Origin: Gemmatimonadaceae bacterium
GTDB taxonomy: Bacteria; Gemmatimonadota; Gemmatimonadetes; Gemmatimonadales; Gemmatimonadaceae
Direction of reading: 5' to 3'
Length of the DNA stretch: 49,938 nt
Assembly (NCBI GenBank): GCA_013816855.1
Contig: JACDDT010000011.1
Span: forward strand, 1-49,938
Numbering within the stretch: the first letter of the stretch is position 1; the number at the start of each line of letters is the position of its first letter. Below are positions 18,167-25,406 of the stretch, one piece after another. The notes beneath the pieces are model-generated. The model was not told where the DNA came from. It saw only the letters and a list, made by a program, of their open reading frames with translations, and did no database searches. Position numbers and translations under genes: made by a program.

Positions 18167-19087
18167 ATGCTCGCTTTCATCGCGCGGCGGCTCCTCCTGT
18201 CCATCCCCACACTCTTCGGGGTGCTGGTGGTGGTCTTTCTCCTTTTGTATGTCGCGCCCGGAGATCCGGTGCAGGAGATGGTCGGCGAGCGCGCGGACCC
18301 TGAAACCATCGCGCGCCTCCGCAAGGAGCTTCGCCTCGACGAGCCGATGCTCAGCCAGTTCACGCACTACGCCGGCGGCGTCCTTCGCGGCGACCTCGGC
18401 AATTCCTACATCACCCAGCGTCCGATCATTCGCGATATCCGCGAGCGCTTTCCGAAAACGCTGCTGCTCGCAGGGTCGGCCATGCTGCTCGCCTCGATCC
18501 TGGGAATCACGCTCGGTGTCCTCAGCGCGCGCAGTCCCGGCGGCTGGTTCGACCGTCTCGGACTCGGCGTCGCCTACCTCGGAATCTCCTTCCCCGTGTA
18601 TTGGGTCGGGTTGATTCTCATCCTCGTTTTCGCCGTAATGCTGAAATGGCTCCCGCCCTCCGGATACGGCGGAATCAAATTCCTTATTCTGCCAGCATTC
18701 GCACTAGGCTCACGCTCAATTGCCTTTCTCGCGCGGGTGACGCGCTCCGCAATGCTTGACGTCCTCGGTGGAGACTTCGTGCGCACCGCTCGCGCCAAGG
18801 GGCTTCGCGAAAGAGTGGTCGTCGTTAAGCACGCTCTCAGAAACGCGCTCATCCCCATCATCACCGTGCTCGGCCTCGACTTCGGGTACTACCTCACCGG
18901 CAGCATTCTCACCGAGACGATTTTTAGCTGGCCTGGAATCGGACGTTACGTGGTTAACGCGATCACGCGAAGAGACCTCCCCGCCATTCAGGGGTCGGTG
19001 CTATTTCTCAGCGTCGTCTTCGTGCTTGTCAATCTTCTCACCGATCTGGCGTACGCAAAGGCCGACCCGAGAGTCGCATACCACTAG
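18167..19087 (+). CDS. ABC transporter permease, DppB/OppB type
   Basis: A 306-aa inner-membrane permease with six predicted helices. The first helix is at 8-28 and the family's N-terminal segment GDPVQEMVGERADPETI follows. The EAA loop that contacts the ATPase reads FVRTARAKGL followed by ALRNALIPI, and the C terminus has the conserved ETIFSWPGIGRYVVNAI pattern (17 residues). It pairs with the lipoprotein just upstream. The second permease subunit and the two ATPases usual for this transporter class are absent after it; the next gene is a serine hydrolase. Confidence 0.92.
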   Translation: MLAFIARRLLLSIPTLFGVLVVVFLLLYVAPGDPVQEMVGERADPETIARLRKELRLDEPMLSQFTHYAGGVLRGDLGNSYITQRPIIRDIRERFPKTLLLAGSAMLLASILGITLGVLSARSPGGWFDRLGLGVAYLGISFPVYWVGLILILVFAVMLKWLPPSGYGGIKFLILPAFALGSRSIAFLARVTRSAMLDVLGGDFVRTARAKGLRERVVVVKHALRNALIPIITVLGLDFGYYLTGSILTETIFSWPGIGRYVVNAITRRDLPAIQGSVLFLSVVFVLVNLLTDLAYAKADPRVAYH

Positions 19088-19159
19088 GGATCCACCCCCG
19101 GGCATCCGCCTTACCTTTAGTCAGACGCCGCGATTTCGCGGAATAACCACGGAGAGATA

Positions 19160-20011
19160 TTGGCAGCGATCGCCGATCGAGAGGCCACGCTGCGGAAGCA
19201 GATCGAAAAAATCGAATCGGAATCGGGCGCAAAAGCCATCGCAGTAGCCGTCCACGATACCGAAACGGATTTCGAGCTCCATTACCGCGCCGACAGATGG
19301 TTCCACGCAGCGAGCACCATCAAGGTGCCGATACTACTCGGCGTCTTCGACGGCATCGCCCACGGGACGCTGTTGCCGCATTCGCGCATCCACGTCAGAA
19401 ACCGCTTTCACAGCGTCGTTGAGAGAGTGCCCTTTCGCGTCGAGTCCGATCGCGACGCCAACTCTTCCGTTCACGCTGCGATCGGCAAGATGATGCGCGT
19501 CGAAGAGCTCGCGCACCACATGATCGCCACGAGCAGCAACCTCGCGACGAATCTTCTCCTCGATATCGTCGGCCTCGAGAACGTCCAGAGAACTTTGCAG
19601 GAGCTCGGCGCCGATAACGGGATCGACATCAAGCGCGGCGTCGAGGATGAGCTCGCTTTCGAGAAGGGAATCTTCAGCAGCGTCACGGCCGACGGGTTGC
19701 TGCGCGTTCTTCTTCTTCTCGCCGAAGGAAAGGCTTTTTCCCCTGCCCTCTCCCGGAAAATGATGGACATCCTTCACGGGCAGGAATTCAATCGCGGCAT
19801 CCCCGCTCGTCTCCCGAAAGGAACGCGCGTGGCGCACAAGACCGGCGAGATCTCCACCATCGCTCACGACGCGGGCGTGGTATATCTGCCCGACCGGAAG
19901 CCTTACGTGCTCGTTGTTCTAACGGAATGGGATGCCGACTCCTCGGGCCGCTCGAAGGCAATCGCAGAGATATCTCATCGCGCGTATGAAGCGCTCACGG
20001 AGAAGGTATGA
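19160..20011 (+). CDS. Class A beta-lactamase-like serine hydrolase
   Basis: A 283-aa protein of the penicillin-recognising serine hydrolase fold. Seen: the catalytic STIK motif (S52, K55), an SSN triad at 125-127 in place of SDN, and HKTGE with K227-T228-G229. The usual class A Glu166 loop is not evident; the region reads KRGVEDELAF instead. No signal peptide is visible from the TTG start at 19160, which has a good GGAGAG site four to nine bases upstream. A cytoplasmic esterase, amidase or D,D-peptidase acting on small peptides is more likely than antibiotic resistance (inference). It heads a tightly overlapping trio; the next gene starts within its stop (ATGA). Confidence 0.8.
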   Translation: MAAIADREATLRKQIEKIESESGAKAIAVAVHDTETDFELHYRADRWFHAASTIKVPILLGVFDGIAHGTLLPHSRIHVRNRFHSVVERVPFRVESDRDANSSVHAAIGKMMRVEELAHHMIATSSNLATNLLLDIVGLENVQRTLQELGADNGIDIKRGVEDELAFEKGIFSSVTADGLLRVLLLLAEGKAFSPALSRKMMDILHGQEFNRGIPARLPKGTRVAHKTGEISTIAHDAGVVYLPDRKPYVLVVLTEWDADSSGRSKAIAEISHRAYEALTEKV

Positions 20012-20604
20012 GCGACGAAAGCACCTTCCCGCTTTCCGTAGTCGACGGCCTCACTCTCTCTCCCGAATATCGGAAGGCGCTTCGGCCGGGCGAGATGTGG
20101 GCTGACGCGGCGGGCCGGCAGCGTCAGCTCCCGCGGTACTTCTATGAGGTTCCTTCCTGGGACATGGCGATGAAGGCCCAGCTTACTCCGAATTTCCTGC
20201 TCTGGGAATTCATTCAGGTTGACGTGCGTGAGACGCCCCTCCTCCTCAGCTTCCCGCGCTACGTGCCGTGCGCGATCACCCTTCTTGCCGTGTGCCTGGA
20301 GAGGTTTCGCGAGGCCGTTGGGAGTCTTGTGCACATCTCGGCGAACGGCGGCTACCGCTCGCCTTCACACCGTCTTTCCCGGAACGCCAGCCTGCATTGC
20401 TGGGGCGTCGCCGCGAACATTTACCGCATCGGCGATACTTACCTCGATACCCGTAGCTCTATCGAGCGGTTTTCGCTGACTGCGCGCGAAACGCTGCCCG
20501 CCGTATGGACACGACCGTACGGATCGCCAGCCGGATTTGCGGAAGACCATTTGCATCTGGATTTGGGGTACGTCACCTCCATTCCCAGAGATGTCCGAAG
20601 CTGA
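20008..20604 (+). CDS. Peptidase M15-like protein (DD/LD-carboxypeptidase fold) with altered metal site
   Basis: A 198-aa protein resembling the M15A/YcbK group of zinc peptidases. Seen: an N-terminal NFLLWEF segment typical of these proteins, GGYRSPSHR near 114-121, then SLHCWGVAANIY and EDHLHLDLG. In active M15 enzymes the metal ligands are His, Asp and His in SxHxxGxAxD and HxD or HxH patterns. Here H130 and H181/H183 fit, but the Asp position is Asn137, so activity may be altered or lost. No signal peptide. Overlaps the upstream hydrolase gene by four bases and the next gene by one, so it is part of a coupled trio. Confidence 0.7.
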   Translation: MSDESTFPLSVVDGLTLSPEYRKALRPGEMWADAAGRQRQLPRYFYEVPSWDMAMKAQLTPNFLLWEFIQVDVRETPLLLSFPRYVPCAITLLAVCLERFREAVGSLVHISANGGYRSPSHRLSRNASLHCWGVAANIYRIGDTYLDTRSSIERFSLTARETLPAVWTRPYGSPAGFAEDHLHLDLGYVTSIPRDVRS

Positions 20605-21965
20605 TGACTCCGATCGATCCGCACGAACCGACAAATCTGACCGCCGTGAAGCCGGAGTCCTTCGAGTTTCTGGGAAACCCGGCGGTCTCGAAGAAGAAAT
20701 TGGCGCGCAGCGATAAGCGAAGCAGCACTTCGGAGCAGATCCAGCTTGCCGCAATCGGAATGGAAGCGGAATTCGCGGTCATACTCAACGGCGAGCAGGT
20801 GAAGCCGGAGGACGTCTTCCACTCGCCCCGCAACATCATCCGCGAAGAGATGATGCACCGCACCGGCCGGTCATACCATCTCCCGACCGGTGGCGCGATC
20901 TATTTCGACACCGGCGTCATCGAGGTCGCTACTCCGGTCATCGAGATCGGGCGCGGATGCGCTGCCCGCGCGGGCCGCTCACTCTGGGAAGGAATTCTTT
21001 TCCTGCGTCAGGAGCTCGACGCCTGGCAGGCGAAGCACGACCACGAAGTCCGTCTAGTCGGCTTCAGCACGCACTACAACATTTCGTTCGAGCTCCCGCC
21101 TGCCGAGCAGGGTGCGAGCAGAACCGTTGAGCAGCTCGCGTTGCTGCTTACCTACCTGCTTCCCATCCCGGTGATGATCCTCGCGGCCAACCGTCGCTCG
21201 ACCGGAATCGGAGTGCGCCCGCGAGGCAATCGCATCGAAATCACGGCGGATTTTACGCCCGATGCGCCGCTGATGATCGCGACGGCAACCCTCATCGTCG
21301 GCATCGTGCGCGAAGTGATGACGTGGCCGACTTATGACTTGCAGTCGCTCGACGATGCGGGGCTTCCACTTGTTCGCGGGTTTGCGCCCGTTCCCCACAC
21401 TTCGCGAAAAGGCTGGCTCGCGCGCTATACCTGCTTCCCAAAGAATCCCTTCACCTCGAAGGTGGACGAAGTGGATTGGGACACGACCGACGGGCGAATC
21501 ATGTCGCTGCGGGGAATCGCCGGGCAGATTACCCGGCACTTCTGGCCCCACATCCGAAAAATTTCCGATCCGTTCACGCTGCGCCTAATCGGCGCGGTGA
21601 TGCGCGGCCGAGCTCCATCGCTGCTCGATCTCGACGACCGCCCCGAGGAATACGAGCACGTGGGCCGGTTATGCACCTGGGAGGATCTCTTTCCAGAGAA
21701 GATTCTTCCTCGCTCACTCTACGAGCGCGTGCTCATCCACGCGATCTCCGGCCAGAAGCTTCACATAAATGGAGAGTGGTATACCCCGACAGGAATGCGG
21801 GGTTGGTCACGCGTGGTTTTCCGGAGACGTTCCGACAAGACGAGGCACGTCTTTACTCTCGACTATCTCCTCCAGCATCTCCCCAACTGGGAGCGCCCGC
21901 AGAGAAAACGTCGTAGAAGAAAATCGCCGGCCCGCCTGAAAGGGACTCGCAACAAGAGCAGTTAG
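20604..21965 (+). CDS. Glutamate-cysteine ligase-like carboxylate-amine ligase
   Basis: A 453-aa protein that resembles the GCS2/YbdK carboxylate-amine ligases, part of the glutamine synthetase-like fold. Seen: the opening GMEAEF (52-57) matching the family's GxExE metal/ATP strand, a YFDTGVIEVATPV strand matching the D..xxExxTP pattern, STHYNISFE with H157, and NRIEITADFTPD. Such enzymes ligate an amine to a carboxylate using ATP. The substrate is unknown; it is not classical GshA, which is longer or of another group. A very basic C-terminal tail (about 425-450) is unusual. The ATG shares one base with the upstream stop (TGATG), so it belongs with the hydrolase and M15-like genes. Confidence is moderate for fold, low for substrate. 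Confidence 0.65.
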   Translation: MTPIDPHEPTNLTAVKPESFEFLGNPAVSKKKLARSDKRSSTSEQIQLAAIGMEAEFAVILNGEQVKPEDVFHSPRNIIREEMMHRTGRSYHLPTGGAIYFDTGVIEVATPVIEIGRGCAARAGRSLWEGILFLRQELDAWQAKHDHEVRLVGFSTHYNISFELPPAEQGASRTVEQLALLLTYLLPIPVMILAANRRSTGIGVRPRGNRIEITADFTPDAPLMIATATLIVGIVREVMTWPTYDLQSLDDAGLPLVRGFAPVPHTSRKGWLARYTCFPKNPFTSKVDEVDWDTTDGRIMSLRGIAGQITRHFWPHIRKISDPFTLRLIGAVMRGRAPSLLDLDDRPEEYEHVGRLCTWEDLFPEKILPRSLYERVLIHAISGQKLHINGEWYTPTGMRGWSRVVFRRRSDKTRHVFTLDYLLQHLPNWERPQRKRRRRKSPARLKGTRNKSS

Positions 21966-22007
21966 CCGTGCGAAGGAATGAAAACTTATGACCTTGGGCT
22001 CGGCGGC

Positions 22008-22227
22008 GGGGGCATCCCAACGGGTGGGAGTACACGGTGTACTAAAGCGGGGAGCTGTAAGCTGACTAAAGCTCTATAGCTCGAAGCTATTCATTTGCAC
22101 GAAAGAGACACTTACGCATCGATTCGCGTAGCAGGAATCACGGTATGAAAGCTTACAGCAGCTTGGCTGAAAAGCTTAAAGCTCCCTGCTTTGGTACTCG
22201 CAATTCCGTCCGCCGTTGGGATGGCCC
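22008..22227. repeat. 220-nt structured intergenic element, copy A
   Basis: One of two related non-coding copies in this window (other: 44130-44349, same length by the same boundaries, most positions identical). Nested inverted repeats: outer GCATCCCAACGG (22012-22023) with CCGTTGGGAT (from 22213); GTACTAAAGC (22039-22048) with GCTTTGGTAC (22188-22197, one G-T wobble); GGAGCT (22051-22056) with AGCTCC (22180-22185); AAGCT-a-TTCAT (22084-22094) with ATGAAAGCTT (22145-22154); and TACGC with GCGTA near the tip. It lies between the convergent carboxylate-amine ligase and mpl genes. It has no credible ORF. Candidates: structured RNA, remnant or non-autonomous element of a mobile family such as IS200/IS605, or a bidirectional terminator. 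Similarity to copy B continues some 10-20 bases past both ends. Confidence 0.85.
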
Positions 22228-22265
22228 AGCGGACGCGCTTATCCCCGCCAAAAGGGATCTTTCCG

Positions 22266-22332
22266 TCGCGAGGCCCGAAGCCCCCGGCCGGCTAGGCCGA
22301 AAGCCCCCGGCCGGTAGTCTTGATTGGCAGTT
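22266..22332. repeat. GC-rich intergenic repeat, copy 1
   Basis: Two units of the form CCCCCGGCCGG separated by a linker, ending in GGTAGTCTTGATT. The same end, CCCCGGC-T-GGTAGTCTTGATT, occurs at 38022-38105. Both copies lie just downstream of minus-strand genes (mpl and dnaE2). On the minus strand the sequence reads AATCAAGACTACC followed by G5C tracts and can fold as CCGGCCGG with a distal CCGGCCGG. It may act as a terminator or mRNA end structure, or be a dispersed chromosomal repeat. Confidence 0.65.
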
Positions 22333-22344
22333 AGCTGTTGTAGT

Positions 22345-23757
22345 TCAGTCGTTAAGCTTGTCGAGCAGCTTCTGATGTATCCCCCCAAAGCTGCCATTCG
22401 ACATCACCACCACCACGTCATTCTTCCTCAGCCGCGGGACCAGATACTCCACAATCTCCTCCGGCTCCTGAAACTGCGCAGATGGCTTTCCACTTTTCGT
22501 CCACGCCGAGACAAGCTCCGCGGGATTCATTGCCGTCTCCGTTGTGTAGCGCTCGGGATGAAACAGTCCGCCTAAAACAATTTCGTCCGCTGTGCTAAAA
22601 GCCTTTTCGTAATCGCCCTGAAACTCCCGTCGCTGCGCCGTATAACTCCTCGGCTCGAACAGCGCGATTATCCGGCGCCCCGAGTACTTCTGCCTCACCG
22701 CATCGAGCGTTTCCCGCACTGCCGTCGGATGATGCGCGAAGTCATCGATGACGACCACGCCTCGCGCTTCCCCTTTCACTTCCATTCTCCGCTTTACGCT
22801 GAGAAAAGTGCGAAGACCTTCCTTTACCCCGTCGCGGTCGGCGCCGATCGATTCCGCGACCGCGATCACCGCCAGCGCATTGCGGACGTTGAAGGCGCCA
22901 GCCTGCGTCGTCTCCACCTTTCCCCACTCCTTTCCGCCGCGCATCGCCCGGAACGACGTCCCGCTCTCGCTGAACTTCACGTCTTCCGCAGCCCAGTGGC
23001 GCGATGCGTCCATCGGCTTCTCATCCGATCCGTACCCGAACGACTCTACAGGCGCGAAGGATTTCTCCGCGAGCTGCCTCACAATCGGCGAGTCCCACCC
23101 CGCGACCAGCGTTCCATTCCGCGGAATGAGATTGATGAACCTCGAGAACGCCCATTCGTACGCTTCGAGGTCGCGGTAGATGTCGGCGTGATCGAACTCA
23201 ATGTTGTTCACGATCGCCGTGTCCGGCAGGTAGTGCCACATCTTCGGCACTTTGTCGAAATACGCTGTGTCGTACTCATCTGCTTCGATCACGAAATACT
23301 TCGAGTCGGTGAGGCGGAACGACTTTCCGAAATTCTCCGCCACTCCACCGATGAGAAACGACGGATTCAGGCCGGCGCTCTCCATCACCCACGCCAGTAG
23401 CGAAGTCGTGGTTGTCTTTCCGTGAGTTCCCGCCACGGCAATCGAATGCCGGCCACGAATGAAAAGCTCCTCGATCGTTCGCGCCGCAGACGTGTAGTAC
23501 ATCTTCCGTTCGAGCACCGCCTCCAGCTCTTCGTTCCCGCGGGAGATGGCGTTGCCGACTATGACGACGTCAGGCATGTGATCGAGATTTTTTGGCGAGT
23601 AGCCTTCGCTGTACGGAATCCCCATCGAGCGCAGCTCGTCCGACATTGGGGGATACACGTTTTTGTCGGAGCCGGTCACTTCGTGCCCCGCCGATTTGAG
23701 CAGCCCGGCGAGTGAAGCCATCGCCGTACCACCGATACCTATCAGATGGTATAGCAG
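22345..23757 (-). CDS. mpl: UDP-MurNAc:L-Ala-gamma-D-Glu-meso-DAP ligase (murein tripeptide recycling)
   Basis: Joins recycled murein tripeptide to UDP-N-acetylmuramate, short-cutting peptidoglycan synthesis. The 470-aa Mur ligase has the N-terminal UDP-binding loop HLIGIGGTAMASL, the ATP loop AGTHGKTTTT (109-118), and EADEYDTAYFDK plus NNIEFDHADIYRDL, which distinguish Mpl from MurC. The Mur ligase C-terminal domain (FDDFAHHPT region reads IDDFAHHPTAV) is complete. No ATG, GTG or TTG exists near the family start; a CTG at 23757, two bases after the stop of the upstream gene and with AAGGA about nine bases before it, is proposed. The open frame continues upstream to 24000 only as a shadow of the reductase gene. 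Confidence 0.93.
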   Translation of the reverse strand: MLYHLIGIGGTAMASLAGLLKSAGHEVTGSDKNVYPPMSDELRSMGIPYSEGYSPKNLDHMPDVVIVGNAISRGNEELEAVLERKMYYTSAARTIEELFIRGRHSIAVAGTHGKTTTTSLLAWVMESAGLNPSFLIGGVAENFGKSFRLTDSKYFVIEADEYDTAYFDKVPKMWHYLPDTAIVNNIEFDHADIYRDLEAYEWAFSRFINLIPRNGTLVAGWDSPIVRQLAEKSFAPVESFGYGSDEKPMDASRHWAAEDVKFSESGTSFRAMRGGKEWGKVETTQAGAFNVRNALAVIAVAESIGADRDGVKEGLRTFLSVKRRMEVKGEARGVVVIDDFAHHPTAVRETLDAVRQKYSGRRIIALFEPRSYTAQRREFQGDYEKAFSTADEIVLGGLFHPERYTTETAMNPAELVSAWTKSGKPSAQFQEPEEIVEYLVPRLRKNDVVVVMSNGSFGGIHQKLLDKLND

Positions 23758-23759
23758 CT

Positions 23760-24785
23760 CTAATCGTCCTTCTGCCCGAACACCGCCATGTTCGAGCTGT
23801 GGCCCGGGTTCACTTTCTTGTCCGGATAAATCCAGTGGACTGCCTGATTCACTGCCGTCGCTGCCTCGCCGAATCCGGTTGCGATCAGCTTCAGCTTTCC
23901 CGGATACATCGTTACGTCGCCAGCCGCGTAAATTCCCTCGCGCCCCGTCTCCATCTGGCTGTTCACGACGATCTCGTCGTTCTCCACTCGCAGCCCCCAC
24001 GACGTGAGCGCACCCATGTCGCTGTGGAACCCGAGCATCGGCAACACCGCGTCACACTCGATCTCGCGAGTCTCCTTTGACTTCACCTCGCGCACCGTGA
24101 TCCCGGTGAGCTTGTCGCCCTCGCCGCGCACATCGTGCAATTCGTGAAACGGGAGGAGCGACGTCTTTCCAGACGATGCCGCCTGCTGCACATCGGCCAC
24201 CGTCGACGCGTGGGCACGATACCGGTCGCTCCGATGCACCAGCGTCACTTCGCTCGCGCGCCCTCTTAGCTGCTGCGCCCAGTCGAACGCCGAATCTCCA
24301 CCACCGATGATCACAATCCTCTTACCCTCGAACTCCGCGGGATCGCTCACCCTGTCGTGAATTCCCTTCCCGTACCACGAATCCGCGCACGCCTGCGGCA
24401 GCTTCCTCGGCGAAAATGCTCCGATGCCCGCTGCAATGATGATGGATCTCGTGGGAAACCTATCGGTCTCCGTCACCAGAACAAGATGGTCGCCCTCGAT
24501 CTCGAGCGCGGCGACGTTTTGGTTGAGAAAAGAGGGAAAACCGAATTGGGACGTCTGCTCGACGAGCGCCTTCACCAAATCCTTCGCCAGAATCTTCGGG
24601 AACCCGGCCACGTCGAAGATGTACTTCTCGGGATACAGCGCGGTGAGCTGGCCGCCGAGCTGCGGCAGAGCGTCCACAATCTGCGCATTGGCCCCGCGCA
24701 TCCCCGCGTAAAAAAGGGCGAAGAGTCCTGTCGGACCTCCGCCGATGATCGTGATGTCTGTTGTCTGGCGCGGCTCGTTTCCCAT
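23760..24785 (-). CDS. Ferredoxin--NADP+ reductase, thioredoxin-reductase-like type
   Basis: A 341-aa flavoprotein that exchanges electrons between NADPH and ferredoxin or flavodoxin. Seen: FAD-binding IIGGGPTGLFALFYAG (13-28), GQLTALYPEKYIFDVAG, the NADPH-binding IIGGGDSAFDWA in the middle, and the C-terminal FAD segment YAAGDVTMYPGK. It lacks the CxxC redox pair of thioredoxin reductase, which places it with the YumC/TrxR-like FNRs. The start is 37 bases from the divergent cobalamin adenosyltransferase gene. mpl follows in the same direction two bases after its stop, so they are probably one transcript. Confidence 0.92.
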   Translation of the reverse strand: MGNEPRQTTDITIIGGGPTGLFALFYAGMRGANAQIVDALPQLGGQLTALYPEKYIFDVAGFPKILAKDLVKALVEQTSQFGFPSFLNQNVAALEIEGDHLVLVTETDRFPTRSIIIAAGIGAFSPRKLPQACADSWYGKGIHDRVSDPAEFEGKRIVIIGGGDSAFDWAQQLRGRASEVTLVHRSDRYRAHASTVADVQQAASSGKTSLLPFHELHDVRGEGDKLTGITVREVKSKETREIECDAVLPMLGFHSDMGALTSWGLRVENDEIVVNSQMETGREGIYAAGDVTMYPGKLKLIATGFGEAATAVNQAVHWIYPDKKVNPGHSSNMAVFGQKDD

Positions 24786-24822
24786 CGGCAGCGCGAAATA
24801 TAGCGCGTTACATTTTTATCCA

Positions 24823-25368
24823 ATGAAGATCTACACCAAGACCGGTGACGCCGGAGACACCGGTCTCTTCGGCGGCGGCCGAGTGCCGAAGGACGATGTC
24901 CGCGTCGAAGCGTACGGCGACGTCGATGAGCTCAACGCCGTAATCGGGGTGGTGCGGGCACAGGCGCCGTTTCCGCGCATCGATGATCTTCTTCTCTCCA
25001 TCCAGAGAGACCTTTTTTCCGTCGGCGCGCTCCTCGCCACCCCCGATCGCGCGAAGATGGAGCAGCATCTATCGAAAGCAAATCTCGATTCCGCCAGAAT
25101 CTCCGAGCTCGAGCGCGCCATCGATTCCTGCGAAGCCGACCTCGACCCGCTCAAATCGTTCATTCTTCCCGGCGGAACCGAAAAAGCCGCCGCCCTTCAC
25201 TTCGCACGGACGGTTTGCCGGCGCGCTGAGCGGCGCGTCGTCACGCTCGGTAGAGAGACGCCGCTCCCCGATCTTGTCGTGATTTATCTCAACCGGCTTT
25301 CCGACCTGCTCTTCATGCTCGCCCGTTTGGCGAACAAAACAGGCGGCTCAGGTGAAGTAGCCTGGTAG
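24823..25368 (+). CDS. Cob(I)yrinic acid a,c-diamide adenosyltransferase, PduO type
   Basis: Attaches the 5'-deoxyadenosyl group of ATP to corrinoid cobalt, giving coenzyme B12 or its precursor. The 181-aa protein has the PduO hallmarks: N-terminal YTKTGDAGDTGLFGG phosphate loop (4-18), YGDVDELNA, and the C-terminal CRRAERRVV segment with the Arg/Glu pair and YLNRLSDLLF. ATG at 24823 matches the family start exactly; a longer frame reaches into the divergent gene. No cobalamin riboswitch fits in the 37-base upstream gap. aroB follows immediately. Confidence 0.93.
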   Translation: MKIYTKTGDAGDTGLFGGGRVPKDDVRVEAYGDVDELNAVIGVVRAQAPFPRIDDLLLSIQRDLFSVGALLATPDRAKMEQHLSKANLDSARISELERAIDSCEADLDPLKSFILPGGTEKAAALHFARTVCRRAERRVVTLGRETPLPDLVVIYLNRLSDLLFMLARLANKTGGSGEVAW

Positions 25369-25406
25369 CCTCCGTCGTCACCGGCGAGGGACAGTCGAAG
25401 ATTCAC

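Noticed and set aside
17417-18367. 316-aa minus-strand ORF over the binding-protein gene
   Set aside because: His/Glu-rich antisense translation of a clear SBP family 5 gene.
19128-19141. Short palindrome CCGCGATTTCGCGG as operator of the hydrolase gene
   Set aside because: Short and GC-rich, expected by chance in this sequence; no second copy noticed.
19160-20011. Antibiotic-resistance beta-lactamase
   Set aside because: No signal peptide and no Glu166 loop; neighbours point to peptide metabolism.
22008-22227. A CRISPR array or group I/II intron at the repeat element
   Set aside because: Only one unit per locus, no spacers, and no recognised intron core or reverse transcriptase.
21966-22344. 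A tRNA gene in this gap
   Set aside because: No acceptor/T-arm arrangement with a GTTCRAATC-like arm was found; the folds belong to the repeat element.
23758-24000. N-terminal extension of mpl to 24000
   Set aside because: Shadow of the reductase C terminus; not similar to any Mur ligase.
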